Of a stretch of DNA of 64,000 nt, positions 34,159 through 44,120 are shown in pieces. A model generated the notes under the pieces. The model searched no databases, was not told the origin of the DNA, and was given only the letters and a program-made list of their open reading frames with translations. The stretch covers positions 186,001 to 250,000 of the forward strand of contig JACKPB010000003.1 in NCBI GenBank assembly GCA_024233875.1. Direction: 5' to 3'. The stretch is from Leptospiraceae bacterium (lineage in GTDB: Bacteria; Spirochaetota; Leptospiria; Leptospirales; Leptospiraceae). A program made the position numbers and the translations under genes. Every line of letters starts with the position of its first letter. Within the stretch, counting starts at the first letter, position 1.

Positions 34159-36271
34159 AGACTTTCTTTCCTGTTTTGATCACCGGTGGTTCTGGTTTTT
34201 CTGAAAGATAAATAGTAAACTTGTTCTGAACTTCTTCTGATTTGATTTGTTTTCCGGCACTTTCAAAGAAAGATTGTACCGTCCAAAGAAACTTACCTTC
34301 ATCCAATTTTGAAATATCTAAAAGTTTGAAATAGGAATTCTTTGTTTTGATTGGTTTGGTGATTAATTTGTTTTTTCCGGGATTCAATTGATATACTTTT
34401 ACAATATGATAAATTGCTTTCGGATCTTCTTTCCAACGAAAGACTATAGAATCATTTTTTGACATATCTAATTTCTCATCATTCGTTGGTGAAATGAGTT
34501 CGGGGTCTTTAAAAGATTCAATTCTAAAAGTATTTGTATCCGAACTCACAATTTCTTCACCGGTTTTACTGAGCAATTTCAATCTCCAAAAATAATTTCC
34601 TTCTTCCGGAATTGCTATTTTTTCGAGATATGAATTCACTTTCTTAGTCATGAAAATCGAATCGAACTTTTTAGTTTTACTGATCTCCAAAAGAAAGTTT
34701 GGATATGAATTTATCTTCTTCCATTTGAAAGTAACAGGGAGATCATTTGTAAGTATGGAATCATTAGCAGGTAATAGGGTTTCCAACTTTTCTTGATCAG
34801 CAATTTGAAACACAAAGGGTTTAGAGTAATCTGAGAGCTTATTGTTTTTAGAGATTCCCTGTACCCGCCAATAATAGAGACCGGGAGTGATGTTTAAAGT
34901 CGGTTTGAGATAATTCTCTGAAAGTTTTTGACTGAATACAGGATTAGAAAAATCTTTTGTTCCCGAAACCTGAATATTGTACTCAACTATCTCTGAAGAG
35001 TCTTTCCATGAAAAATCTACCAAACCTTTTTGAATAGAAAAAAGATTTATCTTTTGATTGTTCTCAGGTTGGAACAATTTTGGAGGATCAGGAACTAATT
35101 TGTTTTCAATTTCAAAACTAATCGATTGCGACTGAACCGGTTCGATTTCTGTATTTCCTGTGATAGCTGATAGTCTTGCATAATACTTTCCTTCTTCGAG
35201 CTTATCGATCGTAATATGATTATTTATCGTCGATAGTTTCCTAATGATATTAGAAAACCCTGAATCTCCGGAAATTTCGATTTTGTATTCAATAAAGGAT
35301 TCATTCTTATTCCAAAAAAATTCTATCAGAGGAGGTAGATTGGTGTAAGAAAAATTTTGATTGTTTTTGGGACTGATAAACCTGGGTGGAATCATGGAAA
35401 GGACTTGAATTTTCTGAAATCCACTGTACTCCTTGGCCTTCTTGGTTCCGGATGCAAGTCTCCAATAGTATCTTCCCGGTTCCATTTGAATTTGTGCAGA
35501 TGTCTTTCCCGTTACGTCAATGATCCGACTTAATTTTGAAAATCTAGAGTCTCCGGAAAATTCCAACCTCAATTTGGGGATGTCGCCGGTTGTTTGCCAG
35601 GAAAAATCAATCGGTACCAGTGCCGAACTTCCGGTGTGAATGCTTCCATCATCAGGAGAGATAGGAAGAAGGCGGACTTCTTTTACCTGAATCTCCTCCT
35701 GAGTTAGTGTGGCTACCTGATTGGTGTTTAAGACCTGTTCTTTTCCATTGGAAATAATTTTAGCTTTTCCTTCTTTGACTTCCAATTTTAACTCTTCTTT
35801 GCCCTTTTTCTCAAGAGCAATTTCCGAGTTACCTACTTCGAGAACCTTATCTCCGGTTGTGATCTTTAGACTTTCCGAATTAGAGCTTCCACCTTTTCCC
35901 TTATTGATGAGTGACATCGAACCATAGGAGAAATTGATTGTATTCGAATCCGAAAAATCTAGGTAAATCATACTATTTTCGTTTATACTTATTTTGGTGT
36001 CGTCCATTAGAGTTAAGACAGCATCCGAATAATCTCCGGTTCGAATAGTATCACGGTTTCGTATTTCGACACCTGATTCTACATCATCCCATATTACTTG
36101 CAGGTCAAACTTACGCTCTATAGTTTTCCTTTTAAAAGTCAACTTTCCAATTACAGGATTATCACCCTCTTCAGTAATTCGGGTCATATTTATAAAAAGA
36201 AGAACTGAAAAGAATACTGTAAGTATAGAGAATAAGACAATTAAAAAGAATGAACGATCTTTCTTTTGCAT
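34148..36271 (-). CDS. FecR-domain protein with fibronectin type III-like repeats
   Basis: A 707-residue protein anchored by one N-terminal membrane helix (about 8-28). A FecR-like beta domain (about 45-200; DTIRTGDYSDAVLTLMDDT, then SINENSMIYLDF) is followed by at least four FN3-like modules of about 90-100 residues, each with a YKIEISGDSGFS- or YNIQVSGTKDFS-like strand and a YYARLSA or YYWRVQG strand. In Leptospira such proteins are envelope-anchored. It sits upstream of the DUF5683-like gene and downstream of the cyclase (3 bp gap), hinting that cyclase and envelope proteins work together. Confidence 0.8.
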   Translation of the reverse strand: MQKKDRSFFLIVLFSILTVFFSVLLFINMTRITEEGDNPVIGKLTFKRKTIERKFDLQVIWDDVESGVEIRNRDTIRTGDYSDAVLTLMDDTKISINENSMIYLDFSDSNTINFSYGSMSLINKGKGGSSNSESLKITTGDKVLEVGNSEIALEKKGKEELKLEVKEGKAKIISNGKEQVLNTNQVATLTQEEIQVKEVRLLPISPDDGSIHTGSSALVPIDFSWQTTGDIPKLRLEFSGDSRFSKLSRIIDVTGKTSAQIQMEPGRYYWRLASGTKKAKEYSGFQKIQVLSMIPPRFISPKNNQNFSYTNLPPLIEFFWNKNESFIEYKIEISGDSGFSNIIRKLSTINNHITIDKLEEGKYYARLSAITGNTEIEPVQSQSISFEIENKLVPDPPKLFQPENNQKINLFSIQKGLVDFSWKDSSEIVEYNIQVSGTKDFSNPVFSQKLSENYLKPTLNITPGLYYWRVQGISKNNKLSDYSKPFVFQIADQEKLETLLPANDSILTNDLPVTFKWKKINSYPNFLLEISKTKKFDSIFMTKKVNSYLEKIAIPEEGNYFWRLKLLSKTGEEIVSSDTNTFRIESFKDPELISPTNDEKLDMSKNDSIVFRWKEDPKAIYHIVKVYQLNPGKNKLITKPIKTKNSYFKLLDISKLDEGKFLWTVQSFFESAGKQIKSEEVQNKFTIYLSEKPEPPVIKTGKKVYVE

Positions 36272-36274
36272 ATA

Positions 36275-39106
36275 TTATTTATGCGTTCTAGTAAATACAC
36301 CATCCCAGTCTTCCGGTGGAGGATTGGAAATATAGGCCTCGCATCTCTCTATCAATAAATTTGCGGCTTTGTCTTTTTTTCCTCTGGATCTTATGGATTC
36401 ATTCAATAGATTGATTGATTTATTAAAGTCTTTCTTTATATAGTATTGAAACGCTTCTTCATAGAGTGCAGTGGATTCTTTCAATTGAACAGGTATATTT
36501 GACCTTAAACTAATCAATTCATAAAGTCTAACCGGTTCATTCTTCCCTTTTACCCTGACAAGATCCAATTCTCTGGTAAACATTTCCTGATCCACATTCT
36601 TCTTTATCATTTCTGATACCAAAATATTCACTCCGTAATCTTTTCCTGCGGCTTCCAATCTTGCAGCAAGATTCACTGTATCCCCCATCATAGTAAAGGA
36701 ACCCATATTGTCTGTACCCATAAACCCAACTTTGGCAGGACCTGTATTCAATCCTATCCTAACGTCCATCATTTGGGCTTCCTTAGAATATAGATTATTC
36801 TTTGTCCAATAATTTCTCAGGTCATCTAATTTAGTGATCATTTCCAGTGAGGCTTTGCAGGCATGGAGATAGTGATGGTTCACATCTACAGGAGCTCCAA
36901 ATATTCCAACGATTGCATCCCCGATGTACTTGTCCAAAACCCCATGATGATTTTGGAGAATCATTGTCATAGCCGAAAGGTATTCATTCAAAAGAGATGC
37001 AAGATCAACGGAATTCAATTGTTCACTGATAGTTGAGAAACTGGCTACATCAGAAAAAAAGGCAGTTATGACTTTCTCATCCCCTCTTTTCAAAGCCTGT
37101 AAATCCTTCATGGCTTCCTGAACCACAACAGGATCAATCATACTTCCCAAAATGCTTTTCACCTTTTCCCTTTCTTCCAAACCCCTTGCCATGGTAATGA
37201 AGTAATCGGTAAGAATACCCACTTCATCATTTGTTGTTCGTTTTATATCAATCTTAAATATCCCTTTAGAAATTTTAACTGTTTCTGAAAGTAAACTTAA
37301 AATTGGAGAGGAAATTGTTTTTGAAAACAGAACAACCAGGATAAGTGAAATGCATAAGGAAATCAACATAATATAAATATTTCTTTCCTGAATTCTATAC
37401 ACCGCTTCAAAAGCCTTGCTTTCAGGTGTGGTGGAAATAATTCCTACATTGGTAAATCTCAGTTTTAATTTCTGGAACGAACCCAGATATCTTTCACCAT
37501 CCTCTGCCACGAATGCGGTTTGACCGTTGGAGGTTTGACTCGCTAACATATTTCTGACGATAGGACTATCCATGATGTTTTTTCCGGTTAGAACTACCTC
37601 CGGCTCATGATGTGCTATAATGGTTCCATCCGGTCCCACCATAAAAGTCTCTGATGTTGCTGTTTTTTTGAATGCGTCGAGAATGGATTCGAGTTTTACC
37701 ATAATGACAAGAATCACCTTACTTTCCTCATTCGCCTCCAGAGGTGGTACACTGATACAGATCGTCGGTTCCTGAAATCCCTGACTTGTATTCATAAGAA
37801 TGCTAGCCCCGGAAAAAGATTTCAGAAATTGTTCTTCATTATTTTTAACGACACGAAATATATCATCATTATCTAATGAAATTTTCTTAAGATAGTTATC
37901 ATTGAAAATTGTGTCGATTTCTTTCAGGTGACCATCAGAGTTTTGGTAAACTCCGAGAAAGATAAAATCATTATCATTTTTAAAAAATTGATCAATAAAA
38001 AACTTCTTTTGTGCTTCGGATTTGAAGTCCTGCTTGAGAGTCAGGGCTAATTGCTTTCCTTTATCTACCACAGAATTTAGATCAGCCCGAACCTTCAACT
38101 CCACTACTCTTACCAGTTCAAGGTTGTTTTCCAAAATTCTAATCTTATTGTCCTTCTTGAAAAAGTAAGATGCCAGAGCAATGATTGTAGATGTGGTTCC
38201 GGCAAGAACAAGAGAAATGACGAGAAGCATCTTGAATTGAATAGAATACTTTGGCTTGCTTCTGCTCTTTTTTCTTTTGTCTTCATATTCCAACTCTTCT
38301 GTATCACGTGCTGTTTCAACGATTGTGGCAGTGATCCCGGATTTAGTTTTGGATATGGTTTCGGTCTCAGGAAGGGTCACGTTAGGTGAAGTTCCTACAG
38401 ATTCTGTGCTTGAGTGGGTTTTGGTTTTTGAAATTTCTGAGGGTGGAGTTGTACTTTCTTCCGGTGTGGCTATTTTCTCGGTTTTTGGAAGAGTCTCACG
38501 GGATTGAGTCCGGTGAGACTCCGTTTGGACTTTAGAACCGGACTTGTCCTTTTTTTTGATATTGGGATCCGTAGGAGGAAAATCAAGCGGATCCGATAAG
38601 GAACTCAAATCAGGTATAGTCTCTGTCACAGGAAAGTCCCTGGTTACCCTGAGTGCATCCATTCCCTGAGTGGGAAATTTTAAGGTTTCCTGAGCGGAAG
38701 TTTCGTTGATTTTTATGTCGTCTTCATCTTCAAGGGGAATGATTTCTAGAGTTTCTGTTTTCTTGGGGGATCTACTTTTGATGATAGAATCATCGAGGGC
38801 TATGGCTTCCCGGGTTTCATTGGGATTCAAATTCAATGCCGGAAAGGATTGAGATTTTTGTTGATAGGGCCGTTTGGGTTTGTCATCAATGATTTGGATA
38901 GCTTCTCGCGTTTCTTCCGGTGGTTTGGAAGGTTTCTTTGACAATGGCTTAGGAGACTTTTCTGTATCTATTGATTTAGGTTGAGGAGGTTTGGGAACCT
39001 TTTGCTTCTCAGGTTCGACGGGAATCGCATACAGAGTTTCTTCCTTAGGTGGAACCACCTTTTTCTTATCCTCATTTTTATTGAAAATATTAGACCAATT
39101 CTTCAT
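36275..39106 (-). CDS. Transmembrane class III adenylate cyclase with disordered repeat-bearing N-terminus and Cache sensor
   Basis: A 943-residue receptor cyclase. The first 285 residues are polar, proline/lysine-rich and predicted disordered; short ETxxxI-type motifs recur at residues 23, 65, 97, 118, 140 and 162. A membrane helix near 295-315 leads to a periplasmic Cache-like sensor (about 330-565), a second helix, a HAMP-like segment, then the cyclase (about 670-875) with AFFSDVASFSTIS, LDKYIGDAIVGIF and MGDTVNLAARLE. Both metal Asp residues, the Lys and the Asn/Arg pair are present. A helical tail ends the protein. Its start overlaps the GshB-like gene by 4 bp. Confidence 0.9.
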   Translation of the reverse strand: MKNWSNIFNKNEDKKKVVPPKEETLYAIPVEPEKQKVPKPPQPKSIDTEKSPKPLSKKPSKPPEETREAIQIIDDKPKRPYQQKSQSFPALNLNPNETREAIALDDSIIKSRSPKKTETLEIIPLEDEDDIKINETSAQETLKFPTQGMDALRVTRDFPVTETIPDLSSLSDPLDFPPTDPNIKKKDKSGSKVQTESHRTQSRETLPKTEKIATPEESTTPPSEISKTKTHSSTESVGTSPNVTLPETETISKTKSGITATIVETARDTEELEYEDKRKKSRSKPKYSIQFKMLLVISLVLAGTTSTIIALASYFFKKDNKIRILENNLELVRVVELKVRADLNSVVDKGKQLALTLKQDFKSEAQKKFFIDQFFKNDNDFIFLGVYQNSDGHLKEIDTIFNDNYLKKISLDNDDIFRVVKNNEEQFLKSFSGASILMNTSQGFQEPTICISVPPLEANEESKVILVIMVKLESILDAFKKTATSETFMVGPDGTIIAHHEPEVVLTGKNIMDSPIVRNMLASQTSNGQTAFVAEDGERYLGSFQKLKLRFTNVGIISTTPESKAFEAVYRIQERNIYIMLISLCISLILVVLFSKTISSPILSLLSETVKISKGIFKIDIKRTTNDEVGILTDYFITMARGLEEREKVKSILGSMIDPVVVQEAMKDLQALKRGDEKVITAFFSDVASFSTISEQLNSVDLASLLNEYLSAMTMILQNHHGVLDKYIGDAIVGIFGAPVDVNHHYLHACKASLEMITKLDDLRNYWTKNNLYSKEAQMMDVRIGLNTGPAKVGFMGTDNMGSFTMMGDTVNLAARLEAAGKDYGVNILVSEMIKKNVDQEMFTRELDLVRVKGKNEPVRLYELISLRSNIPVQLKESTALYEEAFQYYIKKDFNKSINLLNESIRSRGKKDKAANLLIERCEAYISNPPPEDWDGVFTRTHK

Positions 39107-40077
39107 AAGCTTCCAACCTTAGACTCTAAAAACCGAATTATCTTCTCTCTGGATTGAAAATTTCCAAGTTTATCTGCCCTTACTGTACCACCGGGGACCT
39201 CAGAATTTACTTCACTCAGAAAATTACCCAAAATATCTATTCCTACAATGTACATCTTATATTTTATAAGGATTGATTTCAATGCTTTAATGATTTCCTG
39301 ATCTCTGGGAGTCAAATCGAAGGCTACAGGTTTTCCTCCCGCACTGATATTATTGATAAACTCACCTTCATTTGCCACACGTTTGTACCAGGCAATCGGT
39401 TCGCCTTCGAGAAGGATAATTCTCTTGTCCCCATCATTTGGGATGTAGTTTTGAACCAGAACAGGTCCTTTCTTGAGGATTGATTTTAGAGTATTTCTAA
39501 GATTTCGTTTTTCAGTAAAATAAATGTCTTCCCCTCCCTTCCCACCTATTGGTTTCATCACTCCCTCATAATTCAATTCATCCTTACAAAAACTAAAAAC
39601 TTCTTCAAAATCATTGGAAATGACCTGTTTCTCAGGAAGAATGGACTCGGGTAAGTGAAGAGTTGAAAGTTTCGTAGAAAAAAACGGAATGAACTGTGGG
39701 TCATTGGCAACAAAGACCCCATTTTCCTGAAGAAAATAGGCATACTCCCGGGCTGATTTGTGAAAGTTTTCGGGAATTCGATAGCTTCCCGACTTATGCC
39801 GCAAAAGCAGGACATCCAATCGGGAGAGGTCCATCTGGATGGTTTCAAAACTTCCTAAATTTCTGGTCATTTGTTCCCGACTTCGAATGCCTTCGAGGGT
39901 CAGCTTCTTACCTCTCCCTATAATGTTCCGTTTGTTGGCACTCAGCTGCATTACAGGGAAAAAGAAGACTTCATGTCCGAGATTCAAAGCACTGAAGGCA
40001 AGATCATGCGTAGTTAGACCCTCATTTCTTGTCGTTAGAGTATTGACAAATATCCCGAGTTTCATAGATTTTCTCAT
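39103..40077 (-). CDS. gshB: ATP-grasp enzyme, glutathione synthetase-like
   Basis: A 324-residue ATP-grasp ligase. The N-terminal Rossmann-like part (MKLGIFVNTL) and the patterns EGVMKPIGGKGGEDI, NDGDKRIILLEGE and NNISAGGKP match GshB. The final Mg-binding segment reads GIDILGNFLSEVNSEVP, where GshB has an Asn in EINVTSP, so both Glu and Asn are present in sequence. Glutathione synthetase is likely but gshA was not seen nearby, so a related dipeptide ligase cannot be excluded. Start is ATG 40077 or the ATG 4 codons downstream, which has a better RBS. Overlaps the cyclase by 4 bp. Confidence 0.7.
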   Translation of the reverse strand: MRKSMKLGIFVNTLTTRNEGLTTHDLAFSALNLGHEVFFFPVMQLSANKRNIIGRGKKLTLEGIRSREQMTRNLGSFETIQMDLSRLDVLLLRHKSGSYRIPENFHKSAREYAYFLQENGVFVANDPQFIPFFSTKLSTLHLPESILPEKQVISNDFEEVFSFCKDELNYEGVMKPIGGKGGEDIYFTEKRNLRNTLKSILKKGPVLVQNYIPNDGDKRIILLEGEPIAWYKRVANEGEFINNISAGGKPVAFDLTPRDQEIIKALKSILIKYKMYIVGIDILGNFLSEVNSEVPGGTVRADKLGNFQSREKIIRFLESKVGSL

Positions 40078-40149
40078 TTTTCTAGTTTTGGAAGAAAAGG
40101 TTCCTATCCTTTCTTATTATGATTTCTTGATTCTGGATGAAAGTGTTTT

Positions 40150-41079
40150 TTACATTCCTGAGATTGCTTTTTCAATTCGATTCATAAGAGCAGGTGCATC
40201 ACTGTCAGGAAATGGTCTGATGCACAGTGCTAAATCAAGATTTCTTCTATCACATTCTATAAAGAATGAATACAATTCATGCATATACTGCCGGTTTGAA
40301 TGAATTTGAATAGAAAAATCCGCACCCGGCAAGGGTGACCCTATGCAGGCAAATCGAAGTGAATCCGGAATTTCAATTCCTTCCTCATACCAGGCTACTT
40401 TACAATTTGGAGAGTAGTGTCTGTACTTTCTTCCGGGACTTTTGGGACCGCTTTCCTCTGTGAATTGGTAGTCCAAAACATCTCCGTCAAATTCTTTCAA
40501 TTTTTGAAAGGGAATCGCTCCCTGCCTGAGGATTATTGGTCTCTCCGAACTGAGGTCCACTACAGTCGATTCGATGCCCAAATCAGAACTATCCCCTTCG
40601 AGGATGCAGTCTACCCTTCCCGTAAATATCTCCACAGCATCCCCAAATCTTGTGATGGATGGTTTGCCGGATAGGTTAGCGGAAGGAGCACTGATCGGTC
40701 CTGAAAGTTCCAGCATTTTTCTAAATAAGTCATGAGAGGGAATTCTCACACCGATTGTGTCCAGACCGGTAGAGAAAATTTCACCTTTTTTAGGGAGAAT
40801 GTAGGAAATCGGTCCGGGACTAAAGTGTTGAATGAAATCCTCTTTTTTCTTATCCAAATGAACATAAGTCTTTATGGAGTTTAGATCATAGACATGAACG
40901 ATAAATGGATTGTCCAGAGGTCGATTTTTTATAGAATAAATCTCCAGGCAGGCTTCCTGATTCAAAGAAGAGGCGCCGATTCCATAAACAGTTTCCGTGG
41001 GAAATACAACTATCTTTCCCCTCTTTATGAAATCAGCCGCTTCTAACGGATCTTTTGTAATACAGGTTTTTTTACTCAA
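40150..41079 (-). CDS. tsaC: L-threonylcarbamoyladenylate synthase (TsaC/Sua5)
   Basis: A 309-residue enzyme forming threonylcarbamoyl-AMP for the t6A37 modification of ANN-reading tRNAs. The YrdC domain (about 1-200) contains KIVVFPTETVYGIGA, KNRPLDNPFIVHV and SAPSANLSGKPS, the usual substrate-binding pattern. The remaining 100 residues are a Sua5-type C-terminal domain, so it is the longer form. Start is TTG 41079, overlapping the TGA of the upstream GH18 gene. Confidence 0.9.
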   Translation of the reverse strand: MSKKTCITKDPLEAADFIKRGKIVVFPTETVYGIGASSLNQEACLEIYSIKNRPLDNPFIVHVYDLNSIKTYVHLDKKKEDFIQHFSPGPISYILPKKGEIFSTGLDTIGVRIPSHDLFRKMLELSGPISAPSANLSGKPSITRFGDAVEIFTGRVDCILEGDSSDLGIESTVVDLSSERPIILRQGAIPFQKLKEFDGDVLDYQFTEESGPKSPGRKYRHYSPNCKVAWYEEGIEIPDSLRFACIGSPLPGADFSIQIHSNRQYMHELYSFFIECDRRNLDLALCIRPFPDSDAPALMNRIEKAISGM

Positions 41080-42587
41080 TTCTTTAAATTATTATTTTCT
41101 ATAGGAGTTTCTTCAAGTTTTTTCTGTTCTTCAGCCAATCTCTGTTTTTCCAATTCAAGTTCTTTGAGTCTTTTCTCTTCTTCTTCCTGAGCAATAGTCT
41201 TTACCGGTGGAAGTTTGTTTGTCATCAAAAGACTTAGATAGTCATTGATTCCGGGATCATTGTCGGATAACAATTGCCAGAATGAAAACCCGGCAATATC
41301 ATATTTTCTGAGAAGAGTCATTTTTTCTTCAAAGGCTTTACGATTCATAAAGAATGCAACCCGATCACAACCATTGGAATGATACCAGAGACTCGGATCT
41401 TCATAACTCTTATTCTCATGTATGTATTTGAACTTAGTTAGGTTTTTCCATGACTTAGAGTTCTTATTCTCACTGAGAATTTTATCTATGTTGGTGGGTT
41501 GATACATTTTGTGTTGAGAAGATTTGATCTTTAGAGCTGTATCCCAATACACTGCCTTAGCTCTAGATTTGCAATTTAAAGCCCAGTCATATCCATAAGT
41601 TGGAATCGCCATATATAATTTTTCTGAGGGAACTCTTTCCCTTGCATACTCTATGATTGCTTTTAGCCATACATTGGGGGCTTGAGGTCCGGGTCCCGGG
41701 TTTCGATACTTTCTCGGATGAAGTTCGTAAGCCATGATTTTTAGTCTGTCAACATACCTGGACAAAAATTTATAATCATGAGTCATAGGCCCCCTCCAAT
41801 TTTCAGCAAAGTCCTGGAGTATGGGTTTGGACAAACCTGTGCATTTCATTGGTTTGGAATGGTTGGCGGCTGTTTTTGGATGAACGGCAACAGAAAGAAG
41901 TTTACCCTTTTTTTTCAATTCCTTACTCAAGAGGATAATAAATTCTTCAAATTTTTCTTTTTTATTGCATGTCATACCTTCATAGTCAATATCGATTCCA
42001 TCATATCCATATGTTTCTACTTCATAAAGAATTTCCTGAATGTGTTTGTCTCTGATGTCCGAACGTCCATTCATGCCTATGTTTTCAGATATCTTTTCCT
42101 TTGGATTTTCCCAACGAAATATAGTTGGAATGATAAGAATCCCGGGTCTTGCCTTGCGCAATTCTTCTACCCGTTTTTTCTTACTTTCTTTAGACCAAAC
42201 AGATACCAATTCACCGGTATTCTTCAAACCACCCTTCATTGTATAAATAAAAGGATGAATTTCATGGTAGTACTGAACATTATTCAGCATAGCTTTGTAA
42301 TCGGAGAACCAGGTAGAAGCCCGGAATTTGACCTGAATTTCTTCTTTTTTTTCAGGTTTTGTTTCAGGATTCTTTGTTGTTTTTTTGGGATCAATTTTCC
42401 TTGCTGACCCATCTTTATTCCAGTAATTACTTAAGTTTTCATAAATCGAAGGGAACAAACCTTTCTCTTCGTAGTATGCCCAATTCCCGGAAATAAACTG
42501 AAAACCGGTCCAGGAAGTAAATGCAGATACAAATAGTACGAATACAAATACTACTATCGTGAGTTTGGAAGAAAAAAATGCTTTCAA
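41076..42587 (-). CDS. Secreted glycoside hydrolase family 18 protein
   Basis: A 503-residue protein with an N-terminal membrane/signal segment (about 10-30). The GH18 barrel carries GYDGIDIDYEGM, the DxxDxDxE motif whose Glu is the proton donor, and later YGYDWALN and GFSFWQLLSD. A charged coiled coil of about 45 residues forms the C-terminus. It likely cleaves N-acetylglucosaminyl linkages, in peptidoglycan or chitin; YaaH/SpoVS-type enzymes are comparable. Start is TTG 42587 with AAAGGA upstream. It overlaps the tsaC start. Confidence 0.82.
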   Translation of the reverse strand: MKAFFSSKLTIVVFVFVLFVSAFTSWTGFQFISGNWAYYEEKGLFPSIYENLSNYWNKDGSARKIDPKKTTKNPETKPEKKEEIQVKFRASTWFSDYKAMLNNVQYYHEIHPFIYTMKGGLKNTGELVSVWSKESKKKRVEELRKARPGILIIPTIFRWENPKEKISENIGMNGRSDIRDKHIQEILYEVETYGYDGIDIDYEGMTCNKKEKFEEFIILLSKELKKKGKLLSVAVHPKTAANHSKPMKCTGLSKPILQDFAENWRGPMTHDYKFLSRYVDRLKIMAYELHPRKYRNPGPGPQAPNVWLKAIIEYARERVPSEKLYMAIPTYGYDWALNCKSRAKAVYWDTALKIKSSQHKMYQPTNIDKILSENKNSKSWKNLTKFKYIHENKSYEDPSLWYHSNGCDRVAFFMNRKAFEEKMTLLRKYDIAGFSFWQLLSDNDPGINDYLSLLMTNKLPPVKTIAQEEEEKRLKELELEKQRLAEEQKKLEETPIENNNLKN

Positions 42588-42620
42588 TACAGTTTCCTTT
42601 AGTACTTTCTTATCAATAAA

Positions 42621-43601
42621 TTATTCTGAGGTTGGTGGAACTACCGGGGGAGTTCCGGGAGGAGTCGGAGTCAAAGGATTCTCATCAGTGATCACCGGAT
42701 TTTGTGGTTGAATACCATTCTGTGGCATAAGGTTCAAATCTACCCGAGGGTTACCTATCGTTCCTTTGATAGGAAAACAGGGATCGCCAGTCTTTGAATA
42801 AAGCAGGAGCATATTTTGTAGATCTTCTCTATCCACAGCATATTCTTTAGATAATTTCGGACAAACTTCTAGTTCCATTAGAGAATTATTGAAGACCGGA
42901 GATATATCGATTCGTCCTTTTAACATGATTTTGGCTATTGAAATATCAAAATTCCCTTTTTCTATGAGTATTTTATTACCTGTTATCTTAAGATTCATTT
43001 GGATCATCTTAACTTTTATTTCACTAACACCTAAAAAACTCAGTATCTCCGGAAGTCTAGTTATATTTCCTCCGGTTAAATGAATACCGATACTTCCATT
43101 CAGAACCAAATTCTCCCTATCTGTGTTCGTTAAATTGATATCCAGATTCAAAGATCGGGCATTCATCACCATATTGTACATTTCCAAATTATTAGAAAAG
43201 GATTCAATAGTAGAAATCACCTGTGCCCGATTCCAAATCTGGTAAGGATTGATTGTAAAATTTACTTCTTCTGCTTTGAATTCGATATTGTCCTTAGTCA
43301 GAACATAAAGAGAATCTATGGTTTTCAGTCCGAAGTAAGGAAAATTAATTTTTTTAAAGCCAATATGAATTCCGGATTTCTCAGTTCTTGCCACCAGGAT
43401 TGATCGGAGGATTTCTTCGATGGGAAATAGTATGATAATAAATGAAAGTAAAGAAAAAAAGCCAATAGCCAATAAGAGAATTTTTCTTTTTATACTCAGC
43501 CCTTCCAGTTCGATACTTTCCAATTCCAAAGTATTTGAAATTTCATCGGAATCGAGTTCTGAAGTGGATTCAGGAATGTCCTTCCCGGAATTTTCAGCCA
43601 T
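42621..43601 (-). CDS. gspN: Type II secretion system protein GspN
   Basis: A 326-residue protein with an acidic cytoplasmic start, one membrane helix (about 45-65), then an extracytoplasmic AsmA/GspN-like beta region (FPYFGLKTIDSLYVLTK, LEVCPKLSKEYAV), ending in a Pro/Thr-rich tail. It closes the gspJKLMN run; overlap with gspM is 8 bp. GspN functions as an accessory inner-membrane component. Identity rests on layout and context. Confidence 0.72.
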   Translation of the reverse strand: MAENSGKDIPESTSELDSDEISNTLELESIELEGLSIKRKILLLAIGFFSLLSFIIILFPIEEILRSILVARTEKSGIHIGFKKINFPYFGLKTIDSLYVLTKDNIEFKAEEVNFTINPYQIWNRAQVISTIESFSNNLEMYNMVMNARSLNLDINLTNTDRENLVLNGSIGIHLTGGNITRLPEILSFLGVSEIKVKMIQMNLKITGNKILIEKGNFDISIAKIMLKGRIDISPVFNNSLMELEVCPKLSKEYAVDREDLQNMLLLYSKTGDPCFPIKGTIGNPRVDLNLMPQNGIQPQNPVITDENPLTPTPPGTPPVVPPTSE

Positions 43602-44118
43602 TTTTCTTACCCAGTTTGCTGTATGAAGAAAGTTTGATGTTCACATCATATTCTTCTTTTCCCTGAATTGGTTTGCGAAAACTAAGATAGTCTATTTTAC
43701 TATTGATCTGCTTATTGACTTCAATATCATAAATAAGTTTAATTACATCCTGAAGTCTGACGGACCGGAACTGGATATCAATAGTAGTCTTATTGTAATC
43801 TTTCATGATCATAGAGTTGGTGTCTTTCATGGATTGCACTCTGTCCTTCAGAGAATATCTAACCATGATCTGATCCAGTTTTGAATAAATTTCACTTATG
43901 TTCTCTCCGTCCCCTGACTTCAGAGATCTATAGTAATTGTAATCCTGAATAGCTTTATCCAATGTTGTAAAATTACTTCTTGAATCGATAACTTCCATTT
44001 CCAGATCTTTCCGATATGTATAAAGGGTTTTAATTAATGAAGCAAAGAAAAGAATCAATACAACAGATATACCCAGAAACAAAATCATTCTTTCTCTTTC
44101 ATCCAATCGATTTAACAT
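43594..44118 (-). CDS. gspM: Type II secretion system protein GspM-like
   Basis: A 174-residue protein with a single N-terminal membrane helix (LGISVVLILFFASLI) and a short ferredoxin-like periplasmic domain. This is the GspM layout. It sits between gspL and gspN with 2-bp and overlapping spacing. GspM partners GspL in the inner-membrane platform. Confidence 0.75.
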   Translation of the reverse strand: MLNRLDERERMILFLGISVVLILFFASLIKTLYTYRKDLEMEVIDSRSNFTTLDKAIQDYNYYRSLKSGDGENISEIYSKLDQIMVRYSLKDRVQSMKDTNSMIMKDYNKTTIDIQFRSVRLQDVIKLIYDIEVNKQINSKIDYLSFRKPIQGKEEYDVNIKLSSYSKLGKKNG

Positions 44119-44120
44119 AA

